Assembly: GCA_026873275.1 (NCBI GenBank)
Contig: JANTUC010000014.1
Location: 1,054,001 to 1,118,000 of the forward strand
DNA from: Pseudopithomyces maydicus
Taxonomy: Eukaryota > Ascomycota > Dothideomycetes > Pleosporales > Didymosphaeriaceae
Length of the DNA stretch: 64,000 nucleotides
Direction: 5' to 3'
Shown here in pieces: positions 31,603-43,307 of the stretch (position 1 is its first letter; every line of letters starts with the position of its first letter). A program made the translations under genes and the position numbers. A model generated the notes under the pieces. The model was not told where the DNA came from. It ran no database searches and saw only the letters and a list, made by a program, of their open reading frames with translations.

Positions 31603-33066
31603 GTTCAAAGAATTGAGGAGAATTAGGCTTTGGAGCTTGATTGGTGAATTAAACTCATACAGTTGGTTGAAGGGTCGAATTTGCGAATTTGAAGCAGATG
31701 GTGTGATTGAGAGCGAGAATTGGACCTCTTCTTATAGCTTCGAGGTCCTACTTGTGTGATTCATAAGTGCAAACAAGAAGTGACTGTTTTTTGAAGACTC
31801 ATAGCCGCCAGGACCGAGCGTGGGCTCCTGCTCTATCTCGGGAGTCGCAGCTAAGAGTGTTGCGTCCTACTGTAAGACCATTGGGTGCTGGAAAGACGGA
31901 TGGTATAGGGTATCTATTTGACCGCGGAGGATGTCGGTTACAATATTACGGAAAATATTATGACATGTTAAAGTACTCTTGAGGCTGCGGCGTCTGAGCG
32001 AGCGAGCTTCTAAAGTTCTGGTCTAAGAGATTTATGCCGTTTCTTCATGCTCGATGGTATACTTATGATCCTGACACCAAATTTTATTGAATTTTCTCTC
32101 GATATGACAGCTACAGTAGACCGAACAGATATATAATCCTACACCCCTGCAGTAATGAGTGAGCTCAATGAGATGTTGCAGGTATAAGAAGCGGGGCACC
32201 TAGTGCGACACGAACACGCGCGAGGACAAGGCAGAATGAGCACGGATATGTCCACGACCACATATTACACAGGTTATCCGGTCATTTGTAGACGCGTCTG
32301 TGCACTGGTGAGTCCTTTTTGGTGTCACTTTCAACGATGCACAGAGATTGCAGTTTGGGACCTAGAGAAGGCTGGAATAATGGGAAAAATTGTGTGTAGA
32401 TGGTAGCCAGGTATGAACTTGGAGAGCCTTTTTCCACATATATTTTATCGGAAATGTAGTAGCACCGTGAATCAAGCGTACAGTTTAAGCGTGTAACGTA
32501 TCACTATCTGGGTAATACGAACGATTCAGCTGCGGCTGTAAAACATTGACCACAAAGCGTGTGATGGTCCGTGAGTGAAACGTATATAGTCTGCACTTAG
32601 GCCCGCCCGGCAGTGATACGATGTAGTTATTTCGTGTCGTTCGTCGGCTATGATTGTAATTGAAGTTCTTATTCCTTGGATAGTTTCCCACTCAGTTTTC
32701 ACCATGACGAAATGTTGTACCTCAATCGTGATTTAAAAGTAATCCCCCTTGTCTTTCTCTCCTGAATTATTGAACCAACAATGAAACAGCTCTAGTGCGA
32801 CTTCAATCTCTGTTTGGCATTGGTTTCTTGTACCTAAGTTATCAAGAAAGCAGGGAGGATTGTACCGCAAGTGCAAAGAAGAAACAATCTGGTTCCCAGT
32901 GTAAGACTCTATTATGAGCAGTTCATTATATGTTCATGAATCAAAATTCAAAGGATCGCGGCAAGGTCCCTGATCGGGTCTAATCCAATCACGTGACTGT
33001 TCTGCGTAGCGAAATGGCCAATCGGCATCTGACATACCCATCAACACTGACCTCCATCATCTAGCC
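31603..33066. other. A+T-rich gene-poor interval
   Basis: No credible frames, no terminal repeats and no transposase-like motifs in any frame. The last 150 bases form the promoter of the Zn2Cys6 gene. Confidence 0.45.
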
Positions 33067-34851
33067 ATGAGCGATGCCAACGCGACAAGACATCATCAAA
33101 TACGACAGCGATCGCGCATAGCGTGTCAGCCATGTCGAGAGCGCAAAAGAAAATGTGATGGGGGTGACCCATGCGAGCTGTGTCGCAATTATGGTTATGA
33201 GTGCTCGTACCGAACTTTCCCACGGAAACGACGACGTGAGGGTGGAAGCTCATTGCCACCTCAACAGTATCCGACAAATTCGCGGGAAAACACCGTAGCC
33301 TTCACAGACCAGAATACTTCGCCAAATGTGGCTTCAACACCTTTTGTGCAGTCTCTCGTAAGCCAACCCTTGGGCACAATTTGATCGTATGTTCGCAGAA
33401 GAAAGGCGCCCTTGAGTCCCTAAGCTGTATTCTTGACCAACCATCTCCTCTGAACTCCCACTGACGATGCACTCGTGTGGCAGGAGAGTAACTCAGGGTC
33501 GGCTTTTGTTCGTACGTTCGCCTTCACAGTGGACCCGAACAATGCGCCCCCTTCTCAGATGCTAGGCTGGAATGTCTTCCTTGGGCAACGCCAGATACCT
33601 ACATCCATGCCACTACGCAGTATCACAGACATCATAAAACAGAAAGACATGCAAGATCTTGTTGTTGCTTATTTCGAGAAAATCGACCCTTGCTACGGGT
33701 TTGTCGATCGGGAATTTGTGGACTCCACTGTTCAGCAGATCTGGCTCCCCGAAGGTGGCAATTCGATATCTGAAGCAGTACTGTGCGGTATTGCAGCCAT
33801 AGGTTGCATCTTCTCCGACCTTCAAGATCTACAGACGGAGACAAGTCTCTTTGTTCTAGCAAAACTCTTGCTTGATCTTGCAAGTGAAGATATATCCATT
33901 GATACCGCGACGGCGTGGGTATTACGGACAGTCTACTTGAGGCTTACTGGAAGACCCGATGAGACGTGGATGGCAAGCTGTGTGGCTCTGCATCTTATCG
34001 ATGCTGCAGGCCTACATTGCGAAACCCCTTGCGCAAATATCTCCTTCCGCCGCGCTGCGCGACACTGCACGCCAGATCTCAGGAGAAGAATGCTGGGTGT
34101 AGCGCGTCACCTGAATGTCTGGTTATCTTTCGATCTAGGCCGCACCCGGGTGATCCTTCAGAACATGTCTACTGTTCCCGTCGTTGCTAGGGCTAATGAC
34201 TATACGACGGAACTCCTCGGACTTCTTTCCTACACAGAGAATATGGATCCATCAAAGAGTATCAGTGGTCCTGAGCTTGTAACAGCAATTTCGGAAGTGC
34301 TGGATCGAGTCCACACCCGGCCGCCTTCCGTTCTAGCTCAATGCAACTTGGTCCTTTGCTTGTTTCGCAGGCTCTATACTCTGAGGTGGCACATGGATAA
34401 TAATGTACTGGATAGATTGGTGCAACTCATTGAGAAAGGTATACAGGCAGTTTACACACTGTTGGAAGCCAAGAATCCTTGGCACCACATGGCCAACGTT
34501 CCGTTCCAGTCTGTGTGCACACTTTTGGCCATCGATACGACAAAGTCATTCTCTTTACTAGGGGACACGATGGCATGCCTCGCAAATGTGAGCGAAACAT
34601 ATCAAACCAAAGCCACATACGATGCGCATGCTGCTGCTCGAACGCTCGTTTTGATGCATCAACAGCGACGAGAAGCGAATTTGATGAGGCAGTCAGAGAT
34701 GCTGAAGCTCTATCCCACGGATCAGCCTACCGGACAAGACAGACCAGGACAGTTTTCCTCGAGCCAGGCTCAAACATTCGCTGATCTTCCTTGGTTCAAT
34801 GAGTTCTTTACAGATATGGAAATCGCGGCCTTTCTCAATGGAGCAGCATGA
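33067..34851 (+). CDS. Zn(II)2Cys6 transcription factor
   Basis: Two exons, 33067-33357 and 33484-34851, give 552 aa. The junction reads FVQSLESNSGSAFVR, matching the 'LExNSGSAFVRxL...DPxxAP' segment common to this subfamily. The zinc cluster is residues 19-46: ACQPC, KRKC, DPCELC and YEC, spacing C-x2-C-x6-C-x5-C-x2-C-x6-C, followed by a basic stretch (RKRRRE). The C-terminal 440 residues match the fungal-specific middle homology region (VVAYFEKIDPCYGFVDREF, then ALHLIDAAGLH). It would bind paired CGG half-sites. The target genes are unknown. It converges tail to tail with a cytochrome b5 reductase, 81 bp apart, within an A+T-rich interval. Confidence 0.93.
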
Positions 34852-34932
34852 ATGGAGTATTACGAGATGCATCCAGTTACCAAAATCATGTTTTATGCAT
34901 CGCGATGGGTATATTACAGTACTAAGTTACAC

Positions 34933-35859
34933 TCAGAACGTGTGGATCTGATCTTTCCGATATCCCAGTTGTTCCAATATCCCCTTCTCTCTGCGTGAAC
35001 CCACCAGACTTGACTCCATAGCCGGCGGTCCACATATGAAAACTTTTGTCTCACCATTCTTTGGCAATGGCACCACTTCTTCAAGCAATTCCTTCGTCAC
35101 ACGGCCCTTCCTCAAAGTCGTGTTTTCATCCGGCTGGCTAACTGTATATACAATCTTAAACCGGTCCTTGAACTCATTTTCGAATCTTTGAAACTCTTTC
35201 GTAAGATGGCAATCCTCGTTCGTGTTGACTCCATAAACAATGGTCACCGACGTTTTATCATTAGGGTTTTGCAGGATGCCTTGTGCAAGTTGGAAAATGG
35301 GAGTGATGCCAGCTCCGCCGGCAATTAGGGTTACACTTGGGACGCTGTTAGGGACCCATTGGTGGCCGCGGATAGCAGCAGCGAAGAGTAGCTTGTCGCC
35401 TGGCTTCAAGGAATGTAAGTGGGTGCTTTGTTTCCCATCGGGATATTTTTTCACAAGTAATTCTAGCGCTCCAGCTTCGTTTGTTTGGCTGATTGGTGTG
35501 TACGGCCTAGCGACAGGAAACCATCTGCCCTCTGGTCGCGAAACGGTCAGTACGGCGGCTGCACCGGGGTCAGTAATTGTCGATACGAAAGTTTACGAGT
35601 ATGACTTACAAGTCAACGTAAGACCGCTGACATCGGTCGAATTGGGCAGCGAGAATCGTAACCGCTTAGTATCGTGATTGACTTGCTCAGAGCTTTCTAG
35701 CGGTAGCGATACGAATGCTGGCCCGCGTCCGAATACCGGCCGGGGTACATTTCCGTCTGCATCTACACTGCGGTTGATTCTGGAAACCAATAGCCCTGCA
35801 CCGATGCCACCAACTGCGAGACCCGCTACGATCGTCCTTGACCGCAAAGGTAGCGCCAT
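34933..35859 (-). CDS. NADH-cytochrome b5 reductase
   Basis: Two exons, 35859-35610 and 35558-34933, give 291 aa. The junction restores LTLTSAVLTVSRP. An N-terminal membrane anchor (IVAGLAVGGIGAGLLVS) follows MALPLRSR. FAD binding is shown by RPYTPIS, with ELLVKKYPDGKQSTHL after it. NADH binding is shown by LIAGGAGITP and FICGPPAM, and the protein ends GYRKDQIHTF. It passes electrons from NADH to cytochrome b5 for desaturases and sterol enzymes. The Arg-rich N-terminus followed by a helix suggests the MCR1-like mitochondrial outer membrane form. The genome probably has another housekeeping copy, so this one in an A+T-rich interval may be a specialised paralogue; that is inference. Confidence 0.93.
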
Positions 35860-36963
35860 GATTGAGGTTGAGATTGAGGTAGCAAAGAGACTTGGTATAT
35901 TTTACGATTTCCCCAACAATTCCAGGAATAGCGAGCGATGAGCAGATTGGTGTAATTCCCCCATGTTCCACACCAATGCTACTTATTGAGCGAGCCTTAC
36001 CGTCGGACTTTCATGCTCGCCGACAACGAGGAAATCGGACCACCAGGGGAGCCGGCGGTCGGGGGTCCGATACATGCGCAGCGCGTCATTGCACCGTCGT
36101 GATTGGATGCGCGGCGTGATGACAATGCACATCGACATTCCAGGTGCCCTAGCGCAAGACAACGAAACAGAACCGGGTGGTTTCTGGACCCCAACATAAT
36201 ACAAAGCAGGCGGCGCGACTATTTCTCACCTGATGGCCCAGGGAGGCTTACTTCGCGCTCATGGTCTAGCCAGGTGTGTCTGGAACTTGCTTAGGAATTC
36301 ATGAAATTACAACCATGGCCGTGTCATTTGATACAACTTTTTGTTGCGGAGGCAGATACTAGTATGTTGTTGATGGCGCGTATGCGCGCGGAAAAAACCC
36401 TGATATAAGGCGCCCCGTGGTCAGCTTGGGATAGCGTTCTACTAAAAAGTTAAGTATCAAATCGACTGGAATCGTATCTGTCTTTACCCTTTTGTTCCAT
36501 TGGCATGTAAAAAAGATATTTGTTGATCGTTCTACTTGTATCAATGGTTTGAAGCTGGGATTTACTTAGTTTCTAGCAGAACTATCAATTTGGTGTTCAG
36601 CGAGAAGCTATACTCATGGAAGGCATTCGAGTTCTCTGTGTGTTGCCATTGCGATAAATTCCTACGATAACGTTTACCTAGTTCGCTGAAAGCACAGGGA
36701 GATTAGGAGCAAGACGAATGAATATTGGGTCATGATTTACGATGAAGAGCATAACGAGCCCAGCAATGTTTATTAAACAGGCGGAACGAATTTTTAAAAG
36801 CAAAAACTGTGAAAGCGTGATGTCCAGAAAGATTAAGAGGCTGGTCAATTGGTCACAAGACGGGCACCTACATTCGCATCATACCCCGGGGCACATTATC
36901 ATCACTGAAATACAAAAGAATGGCATTCAAGATATCTCATTAGCGTAAACGTCCGGTTGTCAC
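35860..36963. other. Intergenic, partly A+T-rich
   Basis: Promoter of the cytochrome b5 reductase gene (first about 150 bases) and 3' flank of the secreted-protein gene. Nothing else is supported. Confidence 0.45.
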
Positions 36964-37257
36964 CTAGCACTGGGCCAATCCATTGTAATCCGGGTTGTCA
37001 GGGTCCCAGTGGCATCCCGAAGAGCAGATTGTCGAGCCACCGCAAGGTCCTCCACCCCAGCAAGCCCGGTACGCGCCGGCAACATCGCAGTATTTGCCGT
37101 CGAAAGCGCACGTCCCGCACTGTGACGGTCAGTATGTGATCATATATCAGTACTATGCAGCAAGTGGCATATGTTTGGCATTACAAACCCTAATCGCAGC
37201 GCTGGCAAAGCCTGAGAAAGAGAAGGCGAGAATGGCGGCGGTGGTGAAGAACTTCAT
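36964..37257 (-). CDS. Small secreted eight-cysteine protein (effector-like)
   Basis: Two exons, 37257-37189 (23 codons) and 37119-36964 (51 codons plus stop), give 74 aa. Exon 1 is a signal peptide (MKFFTTAAILAFSFSGFASA). The intron (GTTTGT..CACAG, 69 nt) separates it from the mature domain. Exon 2 carries eight Cys with spacing C-x2-C-x6-C-x8-C-x5-C-x5-C-x3-C-x14-C, ending LAQC. Gly-rich WGGGPCGG and WDPDNPDYN are notable. An even number of Cys in a 51-residue secreted domain suggests four disulfides, as in fungal effectors and antimicrobial peptides. I do not recognise the family. A TATATAAA box lies 82 bp upstream. It sits alone in an A+T-rich interval. Confidence 0.8.
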
Positions 37258-39233
37258 GGTTGCAAGTTGTGTTTGTCAGTTAAAGTTGACCGGAAATGGC
37301 TTGATGGTTTGTGTGCGGAACAGAGGCATCGCGTAGGGTTTATATATTTCTTCAATGATCCATTTAATAGTACTAATACATCTTGAAGATACTAAATGAG
37401 TACTCAGCCGAGCAATGCCACGCTAATTGTGGGGTTTCCACCATCCTTTGCACTCCATATCATGTTACATAATGTACGACCGCTCCTATTGACTGGGGCC
37501 TCATCAAGCTCGTTGGTCGTTAATATAGGGTTTCCCCGTCTTTACGAGACTAGTTTACGCGCTTAGTTTCTTGGAGCCTCTTGTAGCCGGCTTAGCCCTT
37601 TCATTTTCTTAGACGACAAAATAAAACAAAACGCACCTTACTTCCGGACACGAAAACCTTGACATATGGGTCAGGATTGTATCTCTAAGAATCTCGGCCC
37701 TCACTCATAGCAAGGGAAAGAATTTGGAACGTTCCTAACGTTCTTCTAGCTACATTTGTGCATTTTAAACCCGACATATCCATGTAGAACTCATTGAGTT
37801 TTCGAGAGAGCAATTCTATTACCATCATGATTAACCCAACCGTATCATAGCAACTGCAGTCAGGTAGCCAATCAAACACAAGAAAATCACAAGAAAGCAA
37901 GAAAGGAGTACTGGAAATTCACAGAACAAATGGGTTCTCGATGCCAATGCTGCGTACCAAATAACCGTACGAAGTACACTAGGGGAAAGGGTCATACGAG
38001 GCTAGACCAAAATGGGCATGGATACCACTTCTCTAGTATACTCTTAGTGTGATCCTTGTGGGCCATGAGAACGTAAGCCCTGCCCTCTGCCATTACGAGG
38101 CCGAATCTCCCTGTTTGGATCACTGACGGTACATATTGTTACATTGGTCTCGGCCAGACTATCTTTCCCAGTATGCGATGAATGGTTTTGGGAAAACAAA
38201 ACGTATACCCCAAGCTCAAAAATATAGAGGAATACTTGATAGCATAATTGATTTAGCCTTCTCTAGTCTCGAGATTTTCCTGCTCCACTTGTCTGCCCCC
38301 AAGTCATGCCATGAAATGATCATCCGCTTGTGCAAGCAGGTCCCTCACCGCTGGCCCAACTAACCCCACATCATGATTTTGCCCCTCGTGCCAGGAACTA
38401 CGGGGGATGGTCGATCCTTCGCTTGTGCACGTTGAGCATATGCTTTGACTTGTGGTCTGATATAGTACCCTGGCAGCCGTTGGAGCCCTAGAATTTGCCT
38501 CCGTTGCCGTGAGGTTCCGTCTTGAGGCTGAGCCCTACTAGATCCTTCGGAACGTTGGTTCATACGCGTTATCTCGGTCTCGATGGTTGCACATATCTAT
38601 ATCTGCTCTCACGCATAACGCACCGGTTATGAGTCGCACGGTGCTTGACTAAGCTTGCAGTAAAGCCTCTATGTCTATCGTTTGAGCTCGGGCGATAATA
38701 CGGATTTAGCATAAACCTAGGAGTTCAATAATATTTCCATCATTTAGACCAACAAAATTGAATGTCCCACCGAAAGACGGTTCAATGGCCTGCTACTGTT
38801 TTTGAAACTTCCGTCTTATATTTGCAGGTGTGAACGGCGAGGCTCATGAAATGCCATCCAGACAGTCTCAGTGTTCAATCATGTCTCTGTAGTGGATTCG
38901 TTCTGTCTCGTACAACCGTGAATCTTCTTGAAAATAAAAGTAGACACTCATTGCATGAAATGAGAAGACAGTTGGACATTTTCTTTCCACTCATCGTGCA
39001 GTCTAGGACTCAGACTTTGTTCATGAGGCATTGTTCATACACAATGTTACAACACTGTGTGCTCTCGACATTGTTCTATATCATGGATCTCTGACTATAT
39101 AATATGCTATCTGCACGCAACTTCAGGAATCCATGAAAGCGGTTTCAAACAGCGAACTAAAAGTTAAATTTGAACTACCACTCGTATCTTTCCAAACCAC
39201 AGAAAAAGTTTATTGTACTCAATAACAGTAAAG
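37258..39233. other. A+T-rich gene-poor interval
   Basis: Besides the TATA box of the secreted-protein gene I see no feature. The frame at 38360-38563 (-) has no motif. There is no recognisable transposon coding sequence. Confidence 0.45.
37339..37346 (-). promoter_or_regulatory. TATA box TATATAAA of the secreted-protein gene
   Basis: A perfect TATA element on the minus strand, 82 bp before the ATG at 37257. It is a good distance for a fungal promoter once a short leader is allowed. Confidence 0.6.
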
Positions 39234-39662
39234 ATGCCTTTTGTAACAATCCAGAACGTCAAGGCCAGCTTCATTGCTGAAGCTGAGCTCCGCAAGCCCT
39301 GTGGCCAGTCCAGCGACTTCCACGTGCTGGTGTGTGGCCACACCATCCGTGCCAAAGAAGCTCCTTGCGGCGTTAACTGCGCCCAGGACGGTAAGGCCGA
39401 GCGCTTCGTCTGCTGGAAGTGCTTAATTAAAGCACAATCTTATGCTTCGGAGCAGACGCTCTCCAAGGGACGCCCCTCTGACTTTTCGGGGGCAGATACA
39501 TGGCTCGAGGAGTTCTTCGCCATGTTTCCCGAAGCGTATGAGGACCAGCAGAGGGGCCATGGCAGAAGGGAGCCAAGACATGGCTGGCAGGCCATGGAGG
39601 TGCGGCGCGAGTTGGACCGGGCGGTTTCCCGGTCATGGTACGACAGGAGAGCGTCGAAGTGA
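39234..39662 (+). CDS. Small putative zinc-binding protein
   Basis: A 142-aa frame. The ATG at 39234 (MPFVTIQNVKASF) is preferred over an upstream TTG. Residues about 23-64 hold six Cys and one His in a metal-site-like order: PCGQSS, VLVCGHTI, APCGVNCAQ and FVCWKC. 'CGHxI' and 'CWKC' resemble half-sites of RING or other treble-clef fingers, but the full pattern matches no family I can name. The C-terminal half is charged, with LEEFFAMFPEAYEDQQ and an Arg-rich end. The gene is markedly more G+C-rich than its A+T-rich surroundings. It is probably intracellular (no signal peptide). Confidence 0.6.
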   Translation: MPFVTIQNVKASFIAEAELRKPCGQSSDFHVLVCGHTIRAKEAPCGVNCAQDGKAERFVCWKCLIKAQSYASEQTLSKGRPSDFSGADTWLEEFFAMFPEAYEDQQRGHGRREPRHGWQAMEVRRELDRAVSRSWYDRRASK

Positions 39663-40716
39663 GTCTCCTTGTTCTTGTCTGCTGGACGGACGGGAAGTAT
39701 GCTGGCATACTCCTATGTTTACATCGCGTCGAATCACTCCCCATAAATATTCTCTTCTAGCCAACTCTTAAATCTATATTTTTGTTTTACATAAACCGTG
39801 CTCATATTGTTATATGCCTAATTTACAATCCATCGGAAATTCACCTTGATTGGAGTCATGCACCTCAAGTCCCTCGCGCACCGGAAGGATGTAAAAGCCT
39901 AGTTCCCATAACCCATTCTAGACTCGGTATCTGTGAAACTGCGTGCGTGATGCAACGTTGTGTACCTACCCCCTTCACATATCATCATAACCCATTCGCA
40001 ACCAGACATTGTGCACGAACAACATCTCCATTACAACACACTCCATCTACACATCCACCATACAGCAGGGGGTTTGAATCTACCTGTGTACAGGGGACTG
40101 ATATGGACGCTAGACATTCGTCCCAACCGCCTACAATCTCGAAGATCAAAACCCAAAAGCAGAACCAATTCCCACTGCATAGAAATGCAGCTGTGTCACT
40201 CCAAGAAACATAGTGATGTATGTATGTATGTAGCTCTCTCAAATTCCGCGCTCACCCTTCTATTATCGAGCAGCGCGATAGACCAAGAGCCTTGAGTTTG
40301 AATCTTTCATATCCCCCGCCTCAGTAACACTTTCCGGCCACGGCCCGGGTGCAAAGTGTCAGCTTCGCAACGGGCAAAGACCGTGTGCCTATTAACGGCG
40401 GGGTGTTTGGGGGTTTTGCGAACATTCTTACGAATATTCTTGTGAACATATATAGATCCGCGTTCTTCGGATCGGTTCACTTGGATACAAGTAAGTCATC
40501 ATTGAATTTGATCAAGGAAGGAAAAGAGAAGTTTGGATGGTTATTACCTACCAGCGCCACGCAATGCAATGCGGATATATACTCTACTATACAAACATAC
40601 ATACATACAAAGTCTAATCGTCTACGCGTGCTGTAAACATCGTATCGTACACTTACCATTACACCATTTACAAAATATACATAGTTTTTTCTTCTCCTTA
40701 TCCAAATAGCCACCTT
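39663..40716. other. Intergenic
   Basis: 3' flanks of two convergent genes. Short GTAT and CATA repeats occur near 40214 and 40598. No gene is seen. Confidence 0.45.
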
Positions 40717-42679
40717 TTAAATCAAAGCTTCACCCCTGAACATAGCATCCCTAACCTCCTTGACGACATCGGCACGGTCACCAGGACCAACCAGCACGAT
40801 GCCTCGTCCTCTCCTGCCCATACGCCCCGTCCTACCCAGACGGTGGATGAAGTCGATAGTGGTATGTGGGACATCGAACAAGACGACATGGCGCACGGAG
40901 ACAGTGTCGATTCCACGGGAGCCCAGGTCCGTTGTGACGATGACCTTGGTGTTGGGCAGCTGTCGCGTAGCTCCGTTCGCACTCGGCTTCGCACTTTCCT
41001 TCGCGGCTTCAGGCTCCTTCAATTCCTTGACCTTCTCGGTACCGGTGAAGGAGGCGAGGGCCTTGGCTTGGCGGTTCGGGTCGGTGTCGCGGTGGAAAGC
41101 CATGGCGTCGATGCCCTTCTTGACGAGGTACTCCGCGACCTTGTCCGTGTCTTCGCGTTCGTTCACGAAGACGAGGATGCGCTTAGTGGGCACGGCTTCC
41201 TTGCCCTCGGCGGGGTCGTATTCAGCGGTGGCCTTGCCGATCTGCCAGATGGTATCGGCGCACGCGAGCATCTTGTTGCCGCGGTAGGGCTCCTTGTTGA
41301 CGTCGACGACACCGAGCTGGACGCGTCGGGGGATAGCGTGAAGGTTGGGCGTGACGAGGCGCTGCATGTCGGGGAATTTATCGGCAAGGTACTTGTCGAG
41401 ATACTTGGGGATCGTTGCCGAGCACAGCATGAGCTTCTTCAGGGACGGCCTGGCTCTCTCTAGGATTTCCGTTGTGCTGGGCTTGAAGGAGCGGTCGAGG
41501 AGGGAATCGGCTTCGTCGACGATGAGGTGGGAGACGCGGGCGAGGATGTTGGGGTTGCTTTCGGCGATGCTGGCGAGGAGGGGCGGCGTGCAGATGACGA
41601 GGTCCACACCGTTCTCGTTGAAGAGACGACTTCGGATGACGGTGGCGGTGTTTTTGGCGGATATGGCAGCTGCGCGGAATTTAACCTCGTGGGAGAGCGA
41701 TTTGGCGACGGCGCCGACTTGGGCGACAAGCTCGGCAGAGGGGACGAGGATTACGGCGCGAGGTCGAGCTGGGTCGACTGCCTTGTTAAGCTCTGGCTCT
41801 TCTGCATCAAAGATATCGTTTCTGCGGGTCTTGTCGGCGGCTTTGGTAGCAGCGTCTTCGGCCTGCTTGCGCTCGGCCTCTTCCTTTTCTGCGGCTTCTT
41901 CCCGTTTTATCGCGTCGATGGTGGGCAGCAGATAGGCCAACGTCTTGCCGGAGCCAGTCTCGGCAGCGAGAAGGTACGAGTCGGGACCCTCCTTCTGCGA
42001 GGGGTTTCTGGTCCGTCGCTGCTTTTGGAGGCCGAGGAGGGCGGGGATCGCTACGGCCTGGGCTGGGGTGGGTTGGCGGTACTCCAGCTCGGGCAGGGCG
42101 TCCTTGATGGCTTTCTGGACGCTGTCCATCAGCGGCAGGCTCTCGAACGACTCGACCTGCTCGATCTTGCCCTTGATGGCCGACCTCAGCTTGTAGGGGA
42201 TCTCCTGCAGCGACTTCTGCATCTTCAGCGCGTGGAAGGAGTCCTGGGGGTCCGGCGGTTCCTGTCGAATCTCCTGTCGCCCTCCCTGCGCGCCGACGAC
42301 TGCTGCTCGGGGCGTCGTGGCTGGTCATCTTTCTGGCCGCGCGCCGTGTCCAGCCTCTTGTGGAGGATGCCCGTGGCCTTGGTCCGGTTCAGGTAGGAGA
42401 AGGGCTCGCGCGGCTTCTTCTTGACGGGCTGGCCGTCGGCTTGGGTGCGCTGGGGACGGGCGACCGTGTCGGACAGCACCATGCGCGAGGGCCGCGGGGC
42501 ATCAGGACGGCGGCGTGAGGGCCCCCCGAGCGGCGTGAAGCGTGCTGGTCGAAGCGGGCGGCTCTGTCGCGCTGCAGCTGGGCATAGAGGCGGGTCTGCT
42601 GGAGCTGCAACGGGCGGCCTAGAACGGGGCGCACAGCGCAGAACGGGCATTTGCGGGCGGCATGGCGCAATCCGAGCAT
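40717..42679 (-). CDS. MRH4: Mitochondrial DEAD-box RNA helicase MRH4 (two apparent frameshifts)
   Basis: The 501-codon main frame (40717-42222) has AETGSGKT (Walker A), VILVPSAEL, VICTPP, VDEADSLL (DEAD-type Walker B), LCSATIP, FVNEREDTDKVAEYL, TDLGSRGID and HRLGRTGRMGRRG. This divergent Q-region-poor form is MRH4, which acts in assembly of the mitochondrial large ribosomal subunit. The N-terminus lies in two other frames: MLGLRHAARKCPFC with LQQTRLYAQL (presequence), then RMVLSDTVARP with FSYLNRTKATGIL, which joins SFHALKMQKSLQEIPY. The joins fall at a six-C run (42522-42527) and a five-G run (42246-42250). Adding one base at each gives exactly 655 codons. It shares a promoter with BUD4. 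Confidence 0.92.
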
Positions 42680-43307
42680 GCTGACGGGCTTCAGCGCAAA
42701 TAGAAACAAGCTAAAAGGTGTAGAGGCATTGGAAACCGGCTATCTATCGACATGATCAAGGCCTGGCGTCTAGCACGGCTGGGGTCCCGAAACTTTTTGG
42801 CGCGCTTGCCAATCAGCGCGGGGCGGCAGGAGCGATCGGGCGGTTGCCCCCAGCAACGACTCATCCCAGACGCAACCCATGCTTGTGTACTCCGCGCACG
42901 CATGTCCAGCTCCATTTCAGCAGCGCATCCTCTTCTCTCCAACATCTTCCGTCAACAAACTCTGTTCCCAGCGCCAGCGCGAGGGCGACGCTCACTTCCG
43001 CTGTTAATATTAAATAGCGTGCATCACCACCCAGTGCGCGCACTCTCCTCGAGGGAGACCCACTCCATATTTCACCGCACTCCTCGCCGACTGCGCCCGC
43101 AGCCAGCCGACCTGCAGCGACTCCCCAGGCCGGCGCTGGTCGAGTCAAATGTCCCGCAACGACGTGAGTATTTCTGACTGTCTGCATCTCTCGCAGTGCC
43201 ACGGCGCGCCTTGTTGATAAACACCGCCGACGGGATCCTAACTGCGGAAGGTGTCGCCGCTGCGCATAAACAAAACACCCACCGGCTCACCAGCAAAGGG
43301 CAGCAGC
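42680..43307. promoter_or_regulatory. Bidirectional promoter, MRH4 / BUD4
   Basis: A 628-bp divergent intergenic region with one good CCAAT box. The frame 42752-43177 within it is probably leader sequence. Confidence 0.5.
42809..42813 (+). promoter_or_regulatory. CCAAT box
   Basis: CCAATCAGCG context on the plus strand, 130 bp upstream of the MRH4 start. The CCAATCA form is preferred by the fungal CBC/HAP complex, which often controls mitochondrial genes. Confidence 0.45.

Noticed and set aside
30000..33066. Decayed transposon
   Set aside because: The stretch is A+T-rich, but I found no terminal repeats, target duplications, reverse transcriptase or transposase motifs. I therefore report only the composition.
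41527..42396. 289-codon plus-strand frame
   Set aside because: It is antisense to the MRH4 helicase core, which has all its motifs on the other strand.
42752..43177. 141-codon frame between MRH4 and BUD4
   Set aside because: It sits in the shared promoter and leader. Composition is Arg/Ser/Pro-rich without domain pattern, and it is not in frame with BUD4 exon 1.
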